From contig CACWPS010000011.1 in the NCBI GenBank assembly GCA_902762875.1, forward strand, positions 1 through 39,827: 39,827 nucleotides of DNA. Direction: 5' to 3'. This DNA comes from Oscillospiraceae bacterium (GTDB taxonomy: Bacteria > Bacillota > Clostridia > Oscillospirales > Acutalibacteraceae). The notes under the pieces are model-generated. The model did not search any database. It was not told the origin of the DNA and saw only the letters and a program-made list of their open reading frames with translations. The position numbers and the translations under genes were made by a program. Positions 15,260-23,530 of the stretch are shown piece by piece; position 1 is the stretch's first letter, and every line of letters begins with the position of its first letter.

Positions 15260-16088
15260 AATCAAAGCCAATGCAAAAATCAATCTTTCCCTTTCGGTTT
15301 TGGGCAAGCGCAAAGACGGCTACCATGAGCTTGACACAGTTATGCAGAGTATTAGCCTTTATGATACCGTATATATCGAAAAGAGAGATAAAATCACGGT
15401 GGAGTGCGGCGAGTTCGGGGGCGAGGATAATATCGCCTTTAAAACTGCGGCGGAATTTTTTAAGGCGTGCTCAATAAACGGCGGCGCCAACATTAAAATA
15501 GAAAAGCGCATACCTTCTGCGGCGGGTATGGGAGGCGGCAGTGCAGATGCGGCGGCGGTGCTCGTAGGTCTCAATAAGCTTTATAAAACAAAGCTATCCT
15601 ATGAAAAGCTTTTAAGTATTGCGGTGAAGCTGGGGGCAGATGTACCCTTTTTAATCTGCGGCGGCACAGCGAGAGCTAAGGGAATAGGCGAAATATTAGA
15701 GCCGGTAAACCCCCTTCAAAACTGCTATTTTTTAATTGCAAAGGGTGAATGCAAGCCTTCAACAGGTGAGATGTTTAGCCGCCTTGATTCGGAAAATTAC
15801 TGTAAGCCTGATATAGATAAAACCGTCTCGGCATTAAATAAGGGAGATTTGTCTGCTGTTTTAACTTCAATGGATAATTCCTTTGCTGCTTTGTGGCAGG
15901 AAAGTAAAGTTAAAGCCGAGCTTATTAAAACTAATGCTGATGCGGTTTCCCTTTCGGGGAGCGGCCCCGCTTGGTTTGCGGTGTACCGTGATGAAGAAAG
16001 GGCGAAAAACGCCGAAAAGGCGCTTAAAGAGCTTAATATTCCTGTTTTTCTGTGTGAACCTCAGGATAAATCTTTGATTTTTGAATAA
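15246..16088 (+). CDS. ispE: 4-diphosphocytidyl-2-C-methyl-D-erythritol kinase
   Basis: IspE phosphorylates CDP-ME in the MEP isoprenoid pathway, between IspD and IspF. It is a GHMP kinase: the ATP loop is PSAAGMGGGSADAAAVL (about residues 90-106), the N-terminal motif is KANAKINLSLSVLGKRKDGYHEL, and the C-terminal glycine motif is SLSGSGPAWFAV. The length of 280 residues is normal. The ATG follows GGGCGTG and overlaps the EamA gene by 14 bases. ispD and ispF lie about 9 kb upstream in the same direction, so with this gene three consecutive pathway steps are covered in the window. spoIIR follows after 55 bases. Confidence 0.96.
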   Translation: MQSLKIKANAKINLSLSVLGKRKDGYHELDTVMQSISLYDTVYIEKRDKITVECGEFGGEDNIAFKTAAEFFKACSINGGANIKIEKRIPSAAGMGGGSADAAAVLVGLNKLYKTKLSYEKLLSIAVKLGADVPFLICGGTARAKGIGEILEPVNPLQNCYFLIAKGECKPSTGEMFSRLDSENYCKPDIDKTVSALNKGDLSAVLTSMDNSFAALWQESKVKAELIKTNADAVSLSGSGPAWFAVYRDEERAKNAEKALKELNIPVFLCEPQDKSLIFE

Positions 16089-16143
16089 AAAGAGTAATTC
16101 CCGTCCATATTTCTTTTAGAAAAATAAGACGGGAGTTATAATT

Positions 16144-16764
16144 ATGATAAAAAAGATTTTTTCTCGCCGTGGGGCGGAGCTGGCGGTTGTTGTAGGACTT
16201 TTGTGTGCAATTTTCGCATCAATGGCGCATTTTGAGGCGGCGTGCGACGATTTAAGGCAAAATGTATTGCGGTTACATATAATCGCAAATTCCGACAGCG
16301 AGGAAGACCAAGCCGTAAAGCTCCTTGTAAGGGATAAAATTTTAGAAGAGTCTACGGATATTTTTGCGGGTGAAACCGACCTTAAAAGGGCAGAAGAAAA
16401 GGCGGCAGAGAGATTAAACGAATTTTGCGAAACAGCGGAAAAGGTTTTGAGAGAGAACGGTTTTTCCTACGGAGCTTCTGCAGAAATAGGGGACAGTTAT
16501 TTTGAAACAAGGGAATATGAGGATTTCACCCTACCTGCGGGAAACTACCGCTCGCTTATAATACGCTTAGGGGAAGCAAAGGGCAAAAACTGGTGGTGCG
16601 TTATTTTTCCCGCAGTCTGCGTTCCTGCGGCAACCGATGCGAGCCTTTCGGACAGCACGAGGGAAACGAGCGCTCAAATAGCGGAGCACCCGCAAAAATA
16701 TGTTATGCGGTTTAAAACTGTGGAAATTTATGAGGATATAAAAAAGTTTTTAAAGAATAAATAA
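16144..16764 (+). CDS. spoIIR: Stage II sporulation protein R
   Basis: SpoIIR is the forespore-made signal that triggers SpoIIGA to process pro-sigma-E in the mother cell. The 206-residue protein has an N-terminal membrane or signal segment (about residues 10-30, [19 protein letters not shown]). It is followed by the diagnostic [19 protein letters not shown] and later [13 protein letters not shown], both typical of the family. It is expected to act in the intermembrane space of the sporangium. The ATG follows GGGAG. In the short gap after ispE, an inverted CCCGTC/GACGGG pair flanks an AT-rich stretch; I could not recognise a sigma-F promoter there with confidence. It indicates a spore former. 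Confidence 0.95.
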   Translation: MIKKIFSRRGAELAVVVGLLCAIFASMAHFEAACDDLRQNVLRLHIIANSDSEEDQAVKLLVRDKILEESTDIFAGETDLKRAEEKAAERLNEFCETAEKVLRENGFSYGASAEIGDSYFETREYEDFTLPAGNYRSLIIRLGEAKGKNWWCVIFPAVCVPAATDASLSDSTRETSAQIAEHPQKYVMRFKTVEIYEDIKKFLKNK

Positions 16765-16769
16765 AATGC

Positions 16770-16798
16770 TTGCATTTTGAATTAAGATGTGGTATTAT
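16770..16798 (+). promoter_or_regulatory. SigA promoter of rpmE
   Basis: TTGCAT (16770-16775) and TATTAT (16793-16798) are 17 bases apart, with GTGG just before the -10 box. It strongly resembles the rpsT promoter: both begin TTGCATTTT and share GTGGTAT. Confidence 0.8.
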
Positions 16799-16832
16799 CA
16801 GTATGTTATCGATTTTGAAAGGGGTGACAAAG

Positions 16833-17033
16833 ATGAAGGAAGGTATTCATCCGCAGTATGAAAAGGTTACTATAAAGTGCGCTTGCGGCGCGGAGTTCGA
16901 GACACGCTCTACTAAAAAGGATATCCGTTTGGATATTTGTTCTAAATGTCATCCGTTTTTTACCGGTAAGCAGAAGCTGGTAGACACCGGCGGTCGTGTT
17001 GACAGATTTAAAAAGCGTTTCAATATGGATTAA
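16833..17033 (+). CDS. rpmE: 50S ribosomal protein L31
   Basis: L31 sits at the subunit interface of the ribosome. The 66-residue protein reads [20 protein letters not shown] at the start and ends [14 protein letters not shown]. It keeps four cysteines (CAC, then CSKC in [15 protein letters not shown]), so it is the zinc-binding C+ form. This would make it a possible zinc store replaced by a C- paralogue in zinc shortage; none is seen here. The ATG is set by AAAGGGGTG upstream; longer readings into the spoIIR 3' region are unlikely because they pass through the promoter. A strong terminator follows at once. Confidence 0.97.
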   Translation: MKEGIHPQYEKVTIKCACGAEFETRSTKKDIRLDICSKCHPFFTGKQKLVDTGGRVDRFKKRFNMD

Positions 17034-17045
17034 TAAACCTTTTAC

Positions 17046-17078
17046 TCCGCAGTCGCCCTGGCGACTGCGGATTTTTTT
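17046..17078 (+). terminator. Intrinsic terminator of rpmE
   Basis: A 12-bp stem, TCCGCAGTCGCC with GGCGACTGCGGA, has a very tight loop and is followed by seven T residues. Confidence 0.92.
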
Positions 17079-17121
17079 AATCAATTCGTAAAGTTGTCTA
17101 ATGTCTAAACGGGGGTGCAGA

Positions 17122-17748
17122 ATGGAAAGCTATATTACGGTATCGGGGGAATCGGTGGGTGAATATTCCGAAAAACGCTCCCGATTTATCGCAACCTTGC
17201 GGCATACCGAAACAGAGGAGCAGGCGGCGGCGTTTTTAGCCGAGATGCGCTCGAAATACTGGGACGCAAGGCATAATTGCTATGCCTATTCTATGTCGGG
17301 CGGTGCGCTTAAACGCTTTTCGGACGACGGGGAGCCCCACGGCACAGCGGGCAAGCCGATACTTGATATTATAGACGGCTCGGGACTTACCGATATTACG
17401 GTGGTCGTCACCCGATATTTCGGGGGCGTACTGCTTGGTACGGGAGGACTTGTGCGGGCGTATTCCGCCGCGGCAAGAGAGGCTGTAGCCAATGCTAATA
17501 GGGTTAAAATGACCCCCTGCACCGTATATAAGGCAGGCTGCGGCTATTCCGAGCTTGAGCGGCTTACAAAGCTTATAGGTGACTGCGGCGGCAGCTTAGA
17601 AAACACAGTTTATACCGAAAATGTTGAGATTGAATTTTACCTCGAAAATTCCGCCTGCGAAGATTTTTTGCTAAAGCTTAAGGAAACCTTTGCCGCACGG
17701 ATAACTGCCGAGGAAATTACTCAAAAAATGCTTGGGGTGGCGGTATGA
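17122..17748 (+). CDS. YigZ/IMPACT-family protein
   Basis: The 208-residue protein belongs to the UPF0029/Impact family, whose eukaryotic member binds the GCN1 translation-stress factor; bacterial members have no settled function. The N-terminal Impact domain carries EKRSRFIATLRHTETEEQA, KYWDARHNCYAY, RFSDDGEPHGTAGKPIL and VVVTRYFGGVLLGTGGLVRAY. The last ~75 residues match the small DUF1949 fold. The ATG at 17122 follows GGGGGTG; an in-frame ATG seven codons earlier has no ribosome site. Its stop overlaps the next gene by four bases (ATGA), so the SanA-like gene is translationally coupled to it. Confidence 0.93.
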   Translation: MESYITVSGESVGEYSEKRSRFIATLRHTETEEQAAAFLAEMRSKYWDARHNCYAYSMSGGALKRFSDDGEPHGTAGKPILDIIDGSGLTDITVVVTRYFGGVLLGTGGLVRAYSAAAREAVANANRVKMTPCTVYKAGCGYSELERLTKLIGDCGGSLENTVYTENVEIEFYLENSACEDFLLKLKETFAARITAEEITQKMLGVAV

Positions 17749-18413
17749 AAAGGAAAGGTAAAAGGATTATTACTGTTTTAATTTCGGCGGCGGTTTTACT
17801 TCTTGCGGTGATTTTTGTTCCGAATTTTATTGTTGTAGGTAAAGTTAAAAACGATATTATTTCTTTAGAAGAGGCCGAAAGCCTTGCCGACACCGACTGT
17901 GCGGTTATTTTGGGTGCGGGCGTCAGGAACGGTGAGCCAACACCTATGCTTAAGGACCGACTGCTTACGGGAATAGAATTATATAAAAGCGGAGCAGTAA
18001 AAAAGCTTATTATGAGCGGGGACCACGGCAGTAAAGATTATGACGAGGTTAATATAATGAAGTCCTTTGCGGTGGATAACGGCGTGCCTGATGAGGATAT
18101 TTTTATGGACCATGCAGGCTTTTCCACCTATGAAACGGTTTACCGTGCAAAGGAGATTTTTGAGGCGGATAATATAATTATCGTCTCACAGAAATACCAC
18201 CTTTACCGTGCCATTTATATAGCGGAAAATTTAGATGTAAAGGCGGTTGGTGTTTCGGCAGACCGCAGAACCTACAGCGGGCAGAAAATGCGGGATTTGC
18301 GTGAGATTTTAGCACGGGATAAAGACTTTTTCAACTGTATAATAAAGCCCGAACCCACCTATTTGGGTGAAAAAATACCCGTAAGCGGCAACGGAAATTT
18401 GACAAACGACTAA
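17745..18413 (+). CDS. SanA/YdcF (DUF218) family membrane protein
   Basis: A membrane anchor occupies residues 8-29 (ITVLISAAVLLLAVIFVPNF) and a DUF218 domain follows. The signatures are DCAVILGAGVRNGEPTPMLKDRL, LYKSGAVKKLIMSGDHG, then TYETVYRAKEIF and VSQKYHLYRAIYIAENL. SanA-type proteins affect envelope barrier function (vancomycin exclusion at high temperature in E. coli), and the domain may bind a nucleotide or glycan precursor; the activity is not known. The 222-residue length is normal. It overlaps the YigZ gene by four bases. A 277-bp structured repeat lies directly downstream. Confidence 0.9.
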   Translation: MKRKGKRIITVLISAAVLLLAVIFVPNFIVVGKVKNDIISLEEAESLADTDCAVILGAGVRNGEPTPMLKDRLLTGIELYKSGAVKKLIMSGDHGSKDYDEVNIMKSFAVDNGVPDEDIFMDHAGFSTYETVYRAKEIFEADNIIIVSQKYHLYRAIYIAENLDVKAVGVSADRRTYSGQKMRDLREILARDKDFFNCIIKPEPTYLGEKIPVSGNGNLTND

Positions 18414-18461
18414 AATTTTTAAAAATTAAAAGGTTTTTCGACATTTTTGTCTAATATACAA

Positions 18462-18738
18462 TTAGGCTGGCGAGAGTCGAACCCGTTACGGTTTGGGTGT
18501 ACGCCTTTTCTCGCCTGCTTTGCACTCATTTTTGAAATACCGCGTATTCCTGCAAATTCGTGACTTCGCAGGGCGAAAAAAGGCGGAGACACAAACTCTT
18601 CGACCTGCCATTTAGAAGAATTTTGATTCGGGTGAAGTCGAAGAATGCGGCAATACCGGCGTATTGCAAGTGATGAGACAAGTGCGAACAAAATTATTCA
18701 AATGTCAGGCGTGACGGGTTCGACTCTCGTCAGCCTAA
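18462..18738. repeat. 277-bp palindromic element with tRNA T-arm-like terminal repeats, before dgt
   Basis: The 29-base ends (18462-18490 and 18710-18738) are inverted copies with two mismatches. Each contains GGGTTCGACTC, which looks like a tRNA T-arm, next to an acceptor-like TAGGCTG/CAGCCTA. Inside are further complementary pairs: 18491-18515 with 18571-18596, TTTGCA/TGCAAA (18519-18524 and 18551-18556), AATAC/GTATT around 18541, CTTCGAC/GTCGAAG (18598-18604 and 18637-18643) and GCAATAC/GTATTGC (18650-18656 and 18661-18667). Together they predict one long stem closing a multi-arm junction. It ends two bases before the dgt ribosome site. It may be a MITE, a structured RNA or a leader; a minus-strand reading frame over it is not a convincing gene. 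Confidence 0.75.
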
Positions 18739-18754
18739 GTAAGGGGTGATGCTG

Positions 18755-19753
18755 ATGGAAAATGCGAGAACAGTAACCGAACAAAATGAAAAGCTTATAT
18801 TAAGCGATAAAGCGGCACTCTGCGTAAATTCCAAGGGCAGAAAAGTCCCTGAAGAGGAATGCGAGCTTCGCACCTGCTATCAGCGTGATCGGGACCGCAT
18901 TATCCATTGTAAGGCGTTTAGAAGACTAAAGCACAAAACGCAGGTATTTCTCTCTCCCGAATCGGACCATTACAGAACACGGCTTACCCACACCCTTGAG
19001 GTTTCGCAGATAGCACGGACTGTGGCTCGGGCTTTGCGCCTTAACGAGGACCTGACCGAGGCGGTAGCATTAGGCCACGATTTAGGCCACACTCCCTTCG
19101 GCCACGCAGGTGAGCGGGCATTAAAGGAGCTTACCGATATAGGCTTTACCCACTATGAGCAGAGCGTCAGGGTTTGCGAAAGGCTTGAAAAAGAGGGTAA
19201 GGGGCTTAACCTTACATACGAGGTGCTTGACGGAATACTGCACCACACAACAGGCGAGCAGGCACACACCCTTGAGGGCAGAATAGTCCGTATTGCGGAC
19301 AGGGTGGCGTATATCAACCACGATATTGACGATGCCGTGCGTGCCGGAGTTATATCCGAAAGTGATATCCCTAAAGAAATTGCGGACAGGCTCGGTTACA
19401 CCAAGAGCGAGCGTATTAACACACTTGTGGCTTCTATTGTTGAAAACAGCGGCGATGACATTAAAATGGACGACGATACCGCCCGTTATTACGATATGCT
19501 TCACAATTTCCTGTTCGACAGCGTTTACAAAAATCCCGTTGCAAAGTCGGAGGAAACAAAGGTTTTAGGAATAGTTGAGGGGCTTTTCAAATACTATTTG
19601 AAACAGCCTGAAAAAATGCCTAAGGAGTATCTTAATATCGCCGAGACCGACGGTATAATCCGTGCGGTTACCGATTATATCGCAGGTATGACCGACCATT
19701 ATGCGATTACGGTTTATTCGGATATTTATATTCCAAAGGCTTGGTCGATTTAG
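18755..19753 (+). CDS. dgt: Deoxyguanosinetriphosphate triphosphohydrolase-like protein
   Basis: The HD-domain enzyme hydrolyses dNTPs to deoxynucleosides and triphosphate, which affects dNTP pools and, in some bacteria, phage resistance. Key residues are seen in RLTHTLEVSQIARTVARAL (His79) and GHDLGHTPFGHAGE (His108-Asp109), with a later IADRVAYINHDIDDA carrying the final HD-type aspartates. The 332-residue size matches the shorter Gram-positive group. The ATG at 18755 lies six bases after AAGGGGTG; a GTG and an ATG slightly upstream overlap that site. It leads a dgt-dnaG-rpoD cluster, common in Clostridia, and its leader is abutted by the 277-bp structured element. Confidence 0.95.
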   Translation: MENARTVTEQNEKLILSDKAALCVNSKGRKVPEEECELRTCYQRDRDRIIHCKAFRRLKHKTQVFLSPESDHYRTRLTHTLEVSQIARTVARALRLNEDLTEAVALGHDLGHTPFGHAGERALKELTDIGFTHYEQSVRVCERLEKEGKGLNLTYEVLDGILHHTTGEQAHTLEGRIVRIADRVAYINHDIDDAVRAGVISESDIPKEIADRLGYTKSERINTLVASIVENSGDDIKMDDDTARYYDMLHNFLFDSVYKNPVAKSEETKVLGIVEGLFKYYLKQPEKMPKEYLNIAETDGIIRAVTDYIAGMTDHYAITVYSDIYIPKAWSI

Positions 19754-19783
19754 AATATTAAAGCATTTGAAGGAGGCGGTTTT

Positions 19784-21556
19784 GTGATACCCGAGGATAT
19801 TATAAATGAAATTAAATACCGAAACGATATAGAAACCGCCATTTCCTCTTATGTTAATTTAAAGCGCAGGGGAAAAAATTTGGTGGGGCTTTGCCCCTTC
19901 CACAGCGAGAAAACCCCGTCATTTACGGTCTATCCCGAAAACGGCTCCTTTTATTGCTTCGGCTGTGGGGTAGGGGGCGATGTCTTTACCTTTACGGGAC
20001 TTATCGAAAACCTTGATTATATAGAATCTGTAAAGCTTTTGGCAGAGCGTTCTGGGGTAACGCTTCCCCAGGACGGGTATGACGACTCTATGCAAAAGCT
20101 TAAAAACAAAATATACGATATTAACCGTGATACTGCAAGATTCTTTCATAGCTTTTTAATGTCAGAAGAGGGTAAATGGGCGCTGGATTATCTTTTAGGC
20201 AGAGGACTTACCCTTAAGACTATAAAGCATTTCGGCCTTGGCGCCGCTCCCGATTCCTGGGATATGCTAATTAAGCACCTTAAGGAAAAGGGCTATAAGG
20301 AAGCGGATATGCTGGCGGCGGGAGTAGTGGGCAAAAGCCAAAAAGGCACGCTTTATGACCGTTTCAGAAAGCGGGTAATGTTCCCGATAATTAATATAAG
20401 GGGCAATATAATTGCCTTCAGCGGCAGAGCAATGCCGGGGGAGGACAAGCAGGGCGGAAAGTATGTAAACACTTCCGATACTCCTGTTTACAAAAAAAGC
20501 TCCAACCTTTTCGGAATGAATTTTGCTAAAAATGTCTGCTCCGAGCGGGTGATACTGGTTGAGGGAAATATGGATGTTATTTCCCTTCATCAGGCGGGCT
20601 TTACGAATGCGGTAGCCCCTCTCGGCACGGCATTTACTATGGAGCAGGCAAATTTGCTTGCCAGATACACCAAGGAAATTGTTTTAACCCTTGATGCGGA
20701 TGCGGCGGGGCAAAAGGCAATTAAAAGAGCCTCGGAGTTGCTCGAAAACACGGGGCTTAAAACCCGAGTTGTTGTAATACCCGACGGGAAGGACCCCGAC
20801 GAATTTATTAAGAAAAACGGCCCTGACCGCTTTCGTGCGCTTTTGGAGGGGGCTGTCAGCGATATTGAGTATAAGCTGCTTACCGCCGCAAAGGATATAA
20901 ACCTCGAAAGCGAGGACGGGAGACTTCGCTACCTCTCAGCGGCGGCAGAAATTGTGGCAGGCTCTGACGATGTTATGACCAGGGATATTTATATAGGTCG
21001 GCTTTCCGAAAAGTACGGTGTTTCAAGAACAGCCCTTAATGCTAAGGTAGAAGAAATAAGGAAAAAGAATATCAGGATAAGCAAAAAGAAGGAAATAGCC
21101 GACATAATAAGACCTAAATTTACAAGGGACGACATTAATCCCGAACGGCGGCGGTCCCCAAAAGCCACAGCGGCCGAGGAAACGCTTATAGCAGTACTGC
21201 TTAAAAACCCCGATTTTTATAAATCCGCAAAGGAGCAGTTACCCCCCGAAAAGCTTATCACCTCCCTTAACAGGCGGATTTATGAGATAATTCTTTCTTC
21301 CCTTGAAAGTGGCGGCTCCCTTGATATTTCGGTGTTTGCCGAAAAGCTGTTGCCGGCGGAAATAGGGTATCTTGTATCCCTGCAAAACAGCGAAAAAGCG
21401 GGTAAAAACCCCGAAATTGTATTAAAAGATTGCATAAGGGTAATATTAGAAGAGGATATGCTTTTATCGGCGCAAAGCCGTGAAAATACATCTGTTGAAG
21501 ACTGGGCAGTAGCCTTACAGACTATTATCGATAAAAAATCGAAAGGAAAAAAATAA
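19784..21556 (+). CDS. dnaG: DNA primase
   Basis: DnaG lays RNA primers at the replication fork together with the DnaB helicase. The N-terminal zinc finger has Cys37, His40, Cys58 and Cys61 (CPFH and CFGC). The TOPRIM catalytic core shows Glu260 in [15 protein letters not shown] and Asp304/Asp306 in LDADAAGQ. The C-terminal ~130 residues form the helicase-binding domain. The length of 590 residues is normal. The start is GTG after GGAGGCGG. Its stop shares a base with the rpoD start (TAATG), so translation of sigma factor is coupled to it. The gene rpsU of the classic macromolecular synthesis operon is absent; dgt takes the leading place. Confidence 0.97.
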   Translation: MIPEDIINEIKYRNDIETAISSYVNLKRRGKNLVGLCPFHSEKTPSFTVYPENGSFYCFGCGVGGDVFTFTGLIENLDYIESVKLLAERSGVTLPQDGYDDSMQKLKNKIYDINRDTARFFHSFLMSEEGKWALDYLLGRGLTLKTIKHFGLGAAPDSWDMLIKHLKEKGYKEADMLAAGVVGKSQKGTLYDRFRKRVMFPIINIRGNIIAFSGRAMPGEDKQGGKYVNTSDTPVYKKSSNLFGMNFAKNVCSERVILVEGNMDVISLHQAGFTNAVAPLGTAFTMEQANLLARYTKEIVLTLDADAAGQKAIKRASELLENTGLKTRVVVIPDGKDPDEFIKKNGPDRFRALLEGAVSDIEYKLLTAAKDINLESEDGRLRYLSAAAEIVAGSDDVMTRDIYIGRLSEKYGVSRTALNAKVEEIRKKNIRISKKKEIADIIRPKFTRDDINPERRRSPKATAAEETLIAVLLKNPDFYKSAKEQLPPEKLITSLNRRIYEIILSSLESGGSLDISVFAEKLLPAEIGYLVSLQNSEKAGKNPEIVLKDCIRVILEEDMLLSAQSRENTSVEDWAVALQTIIDKKSKGKK

Positions 21557-22629
21557 TGGAAAAGAACAAAAAAATTGAGGAAAAAGAAAAGAATATTTCC
21601 GAAGCGGTAGTTGATGTCTTTGATTCCGAAGAGGAAAAGGACCTAACTATTGACGATATTGAGAATGCCCCCGATGATCCGGAAGAGCTTTTCTCCGAAC
21701 CCCCCACCTTAGAGCTGGATTTTGACGAAGAACCCACCGAGGACGAATTAAAGCTTGAGGAGATGGATGTTGATGCCATCAATGAGGATTTAAGCTTTGA
21801 TAATATGAACCTTGATGACCCTGTAAAGCTTTATCTTCGTGAGATAGGCAGGGTTCCGCTACTGTCTTCCGAGGAGGAAATTGAGCTCGCCGTTAAAATT
21901 TCCGAGGGTGACGAAAAGGCAAAGCAGAGACTTACAGAGGCAAACCTGCGCCTTGTTGTAAGTATTGCCAAAAAGTATGTGGGCAGGGGTATGTACTTCC
22001 TTGACCTTATTCAAGAGGGAAATGTGGGACTTATTAAGGCGGTTGACAAGTTCGACTATCAAAAGGGCTTTAAATTTTCAACCTATGCTACCTGGTGGAT
22101 AAGACAGGCCATAACAAGGGCTATTGCCGATCAGGCCCGTACCATACGCATACCCGTGCATATGGTGGAAACCATAAACAGGCTTAAAAAGGTGCAAAGC
22201 CAGCTTCTGCACGAAAACGGCTTTGAGCCAAGCGAGGAGCTTATAGCCGAGAAAATGGAGCTTCCCGTAGAGCGTGTCCGTGAGATTATGCGTGTAGCTC
22301 AAGAGCCGGTTTCAATGGAGACCCCCATAGGCCCCGAGGAGGACTCAAGGCTTGTGGACTTTATCAGGGACGAGGACGCTTTGGCTCCAGACGAGGCGGC
22401 GCTTAAAACAATAACCAACGAGGATATTGACGGGGTGCTTAAAACCCTTACCCCGAGGGAAGAATCGGTAATAAGGCTCCGTTTCGGCCTTAAGGACGGC
22501 AGGTGCCATACCTTAGAAGAGGTGGGCTCGGAATTTAATGTAACCAGGGAGCGTATCCGTCAGATTGAGGCAAAGGCTTTAAGGAAGCTTCGCCACCCGG
22601 TTCGCAGTAATAAATTCAAGGATAGATAA
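21556..22629 (+). CDS. rpoD: RNA polymerase primary sigma factor (SigA/RpoD)
   Basis: This is the housekeeping sigma factor that directs RNA polymerase to TTGACA/TATAAT promoters like those in this window. Residues 1-85 are very acidic, with a reduced region 1.1. Region 1.2 starts at [18 protein letters not shown]. Region 2 carries [37 protein letters not shown] and the -10-reading segment [17 protein letters not shown]. Region 3 follows, and region 4 ends with the [30 protein letters not shown] that reads the -35. At 357 residues it is typical of Firmicutes SigA. It is coupled to dnaG by a one-base overlap. Confidence 0.97.
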   Translation: MEKNKKIEEKEKNISEAVVDVFDSEEEKDLTIDDIENAPDDPEELFSEPPTLELDFDEEPTEDELKLEEMDVDAINEDLSFDNMNLDDPVKLYLREIGRVPLLSSEEEIELAVKISEGDEKAKQRLTEANLRLVVSIAKKYVGRGMYFLDLIQEGNVGLIKAVDKFDYQKGFKFSTYATWWIRQAITRAIADQARTIRIPVHMVETINRLKKVQSQLLHENGFEPSEELIAEKMELPVERVREIMRVAQEPVSMETPIGPEEDSRLVDFIRDEDALAPDEAALKTITNEDIDGVLKTLTPREESVIRLRFGLKDGRCHTLEEVGSEFNVTRERIRQIEAKALRKLRHPVRSNKFKDR

Positions 22630-22645
22630 AAGGAGCATAAATGTA

Positions 22646-22897
22646 ATGGAAATTTCATATAAAACTAAGGGAGTATGCTCAAGGGGTATACTTATTGAGG
22701 TTGAAGACGGTATTGTAAAAAAGGTCAGGTTTGACGGCGGCTGCAGCGGCAACACCCAAGGGGTTGCTACCCTTGTAGAGGGAATGAAGGTTGAGGATGT
22801 TATAAAAAAGCTTGAAGGCATTAAATGCGGCTTTAAAAACACCTCCTGCCCCGCACAGTTAGCAGAGGCGTTAAAGGAATATAACGCAGAGGGATAA
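22646..22897 (+). CDS. TSCPD domain protein (TIGR03905 type)
   Basis: The 83-residue protein matches the TSCPD domain: VRFDGGCSGNTQGVATLVEGM and IKCGFKNTSCPAQLAEALKEY. The domain also occurs at the C terminus of some cobalamin-dependent ribonucleotide reductases, but the stand-alone family has no established function. The three conserved cysteines (in GGCSG, KCGF and TSCP) suggest metal or redox chemistry. AAAGGAG precedes the start, and rpoD ends 16 bases upstream, so it may be read with the primase-sigma operon. The family name is recalled from its motifs and was not checked by search. Confidence 0.88.
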   Translation: MEISYKTKGVCSRGILIEVEDGIVKKVRFDGGCSGNTQGVATLVEGMKVEDVIKKLEGIKCGFKNTSCPAQLAEALKEYNAEG

Positions 22898-22920
22898 AGC
22901 TCTCTGCCTAAAAAGGGTGA

Positions 22921-23481
22921 ATGGCTTTGTATTCGGATAATGATATTAAAATCGCAGGTGACAAACCCTCGGTTGATGTAAAAAAGAACAGGGAAAGTAC
23001 GGTTCCCGCTCCTAAAGTGACTAACGCACAGGCCACCAAAAACGCAAAGGAGCTTGGAAGAATTATTGCGGAAAAATTCATTAAGGACGCAAGGGACGCT
23101 AAAACCTCGGAGGACATAAGCGACCTTTCGGATTTTGAAATGATAATCCAGCGCCGACTGCTGCTTTCCTTTACCGCCACTGTAGGCTTTGAGGAGTACT
23201 GCACTGACGATACGCTTGCGGGAATAGCGCAAAAAAGCTTTATAGATACGGTTAAAAAGACCGATAATGAGCTTTACAAATCATCAAGCGATACAGGTGC
23301 GTTTTCCTTTTACTATGTTGCCTACAGGCGGGGAAGTGAGATAGACCGCAGAATGGGGCAGACCTTTGCGATGCTCTGCGCCCATGACGGCGACCCCGTT
23401 TATCAGGAGCTTGGCGAGGCGCTTTACTGTTGGTTTATGTCGGCAGTAAAAAAGAGCGCTATTGAGCTTAATTTAATTTAA
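22921..23481 (+). CDS. Unknown protein downstream of the TSCPD gene
   Basis: The 186-residue protein has no membrane segment or signal peptide. Residues 1-40 are polar and probably disordered (VKKNRESTVPAPKVTNAQATK). The rest is predicted helical, with SDFEMIIQRRLLLSFTATVGF, then SFYYVAYRRG and GQTFAMLCAHDGDPVYQELGEALYCWF. I do not recognise a family. The ATG is only three bases after AAAAGGG, unusually tight spacing. It lies 23 bases after the TSCPD gene and before a terminator, so it is probably the last gene of the dgt-dnaG-rpoD transcript. The location suggests a housekeeping role, which is not established. Confidence 0.8.
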   Translation: MALYSDNDIKIAGDKPSVDVKKNRESTVPAPKVTNAQATKNAKELGRIIAEKFIKDARDAKTSEDISDLSDFEMIIQRRLLLSFTATVGFEEYCTDDTLAGIAQKSFIDTVKKTDNELYKSSSDTGAFSFYYVAYRRGSEIDRRMGQTFAMLCAHDGDPVYQELGEALYCWFMSAVKKSAIELNLI

Positions 23482-23488
23482 CATATTT

Positions 23489-23530
23489 TCTCCTCCCTTT
23501 TCATAGCCTTTGTAAGGGAGGAGATTTTTT
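23489..23530 (+). terminator. Terminator hairpin whose 3' arm is the ribosome site of the next gene
   Basis: TCTCCTCCCTT (23489-23499) pairs perfectly with AAGGGAGGAGA (23514-23524), followed by six T residues. The amidase ATG follows directly at 23531, and the 3' arm contains its only good ribosome site, GGGAGGAG. The same hairpin could therefore end the upstream transcript and hide the ribosome site in read-through RNA. Confidence 0.85.

Noticed and set aside
16089-16143. A sigma-F promoter before spoIIR
   Set aside because: The short gap has no convincing GNATA/GGNNANNNT pair; only an inverted CCCGTC/GACGGG repeat is visible.
18419-18691. A 90-codon minus-strand reading frame downstream of the SanA-like gene
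   Set aside because: It runs across the 277-bp inverted-repeat element, and its composition follows the stems. It has no good ribosome site and resembles no protein family.
18700-18738. A tRNA or tmRNA gene suggested by GGGTTCGACTC near an acceptor-like end
   Set aside because: No D-arm or anticodon arm fits, and the 5' part is an inverted copy of the same T-arm-like sequence, which no tRNA or tmRNA shows.
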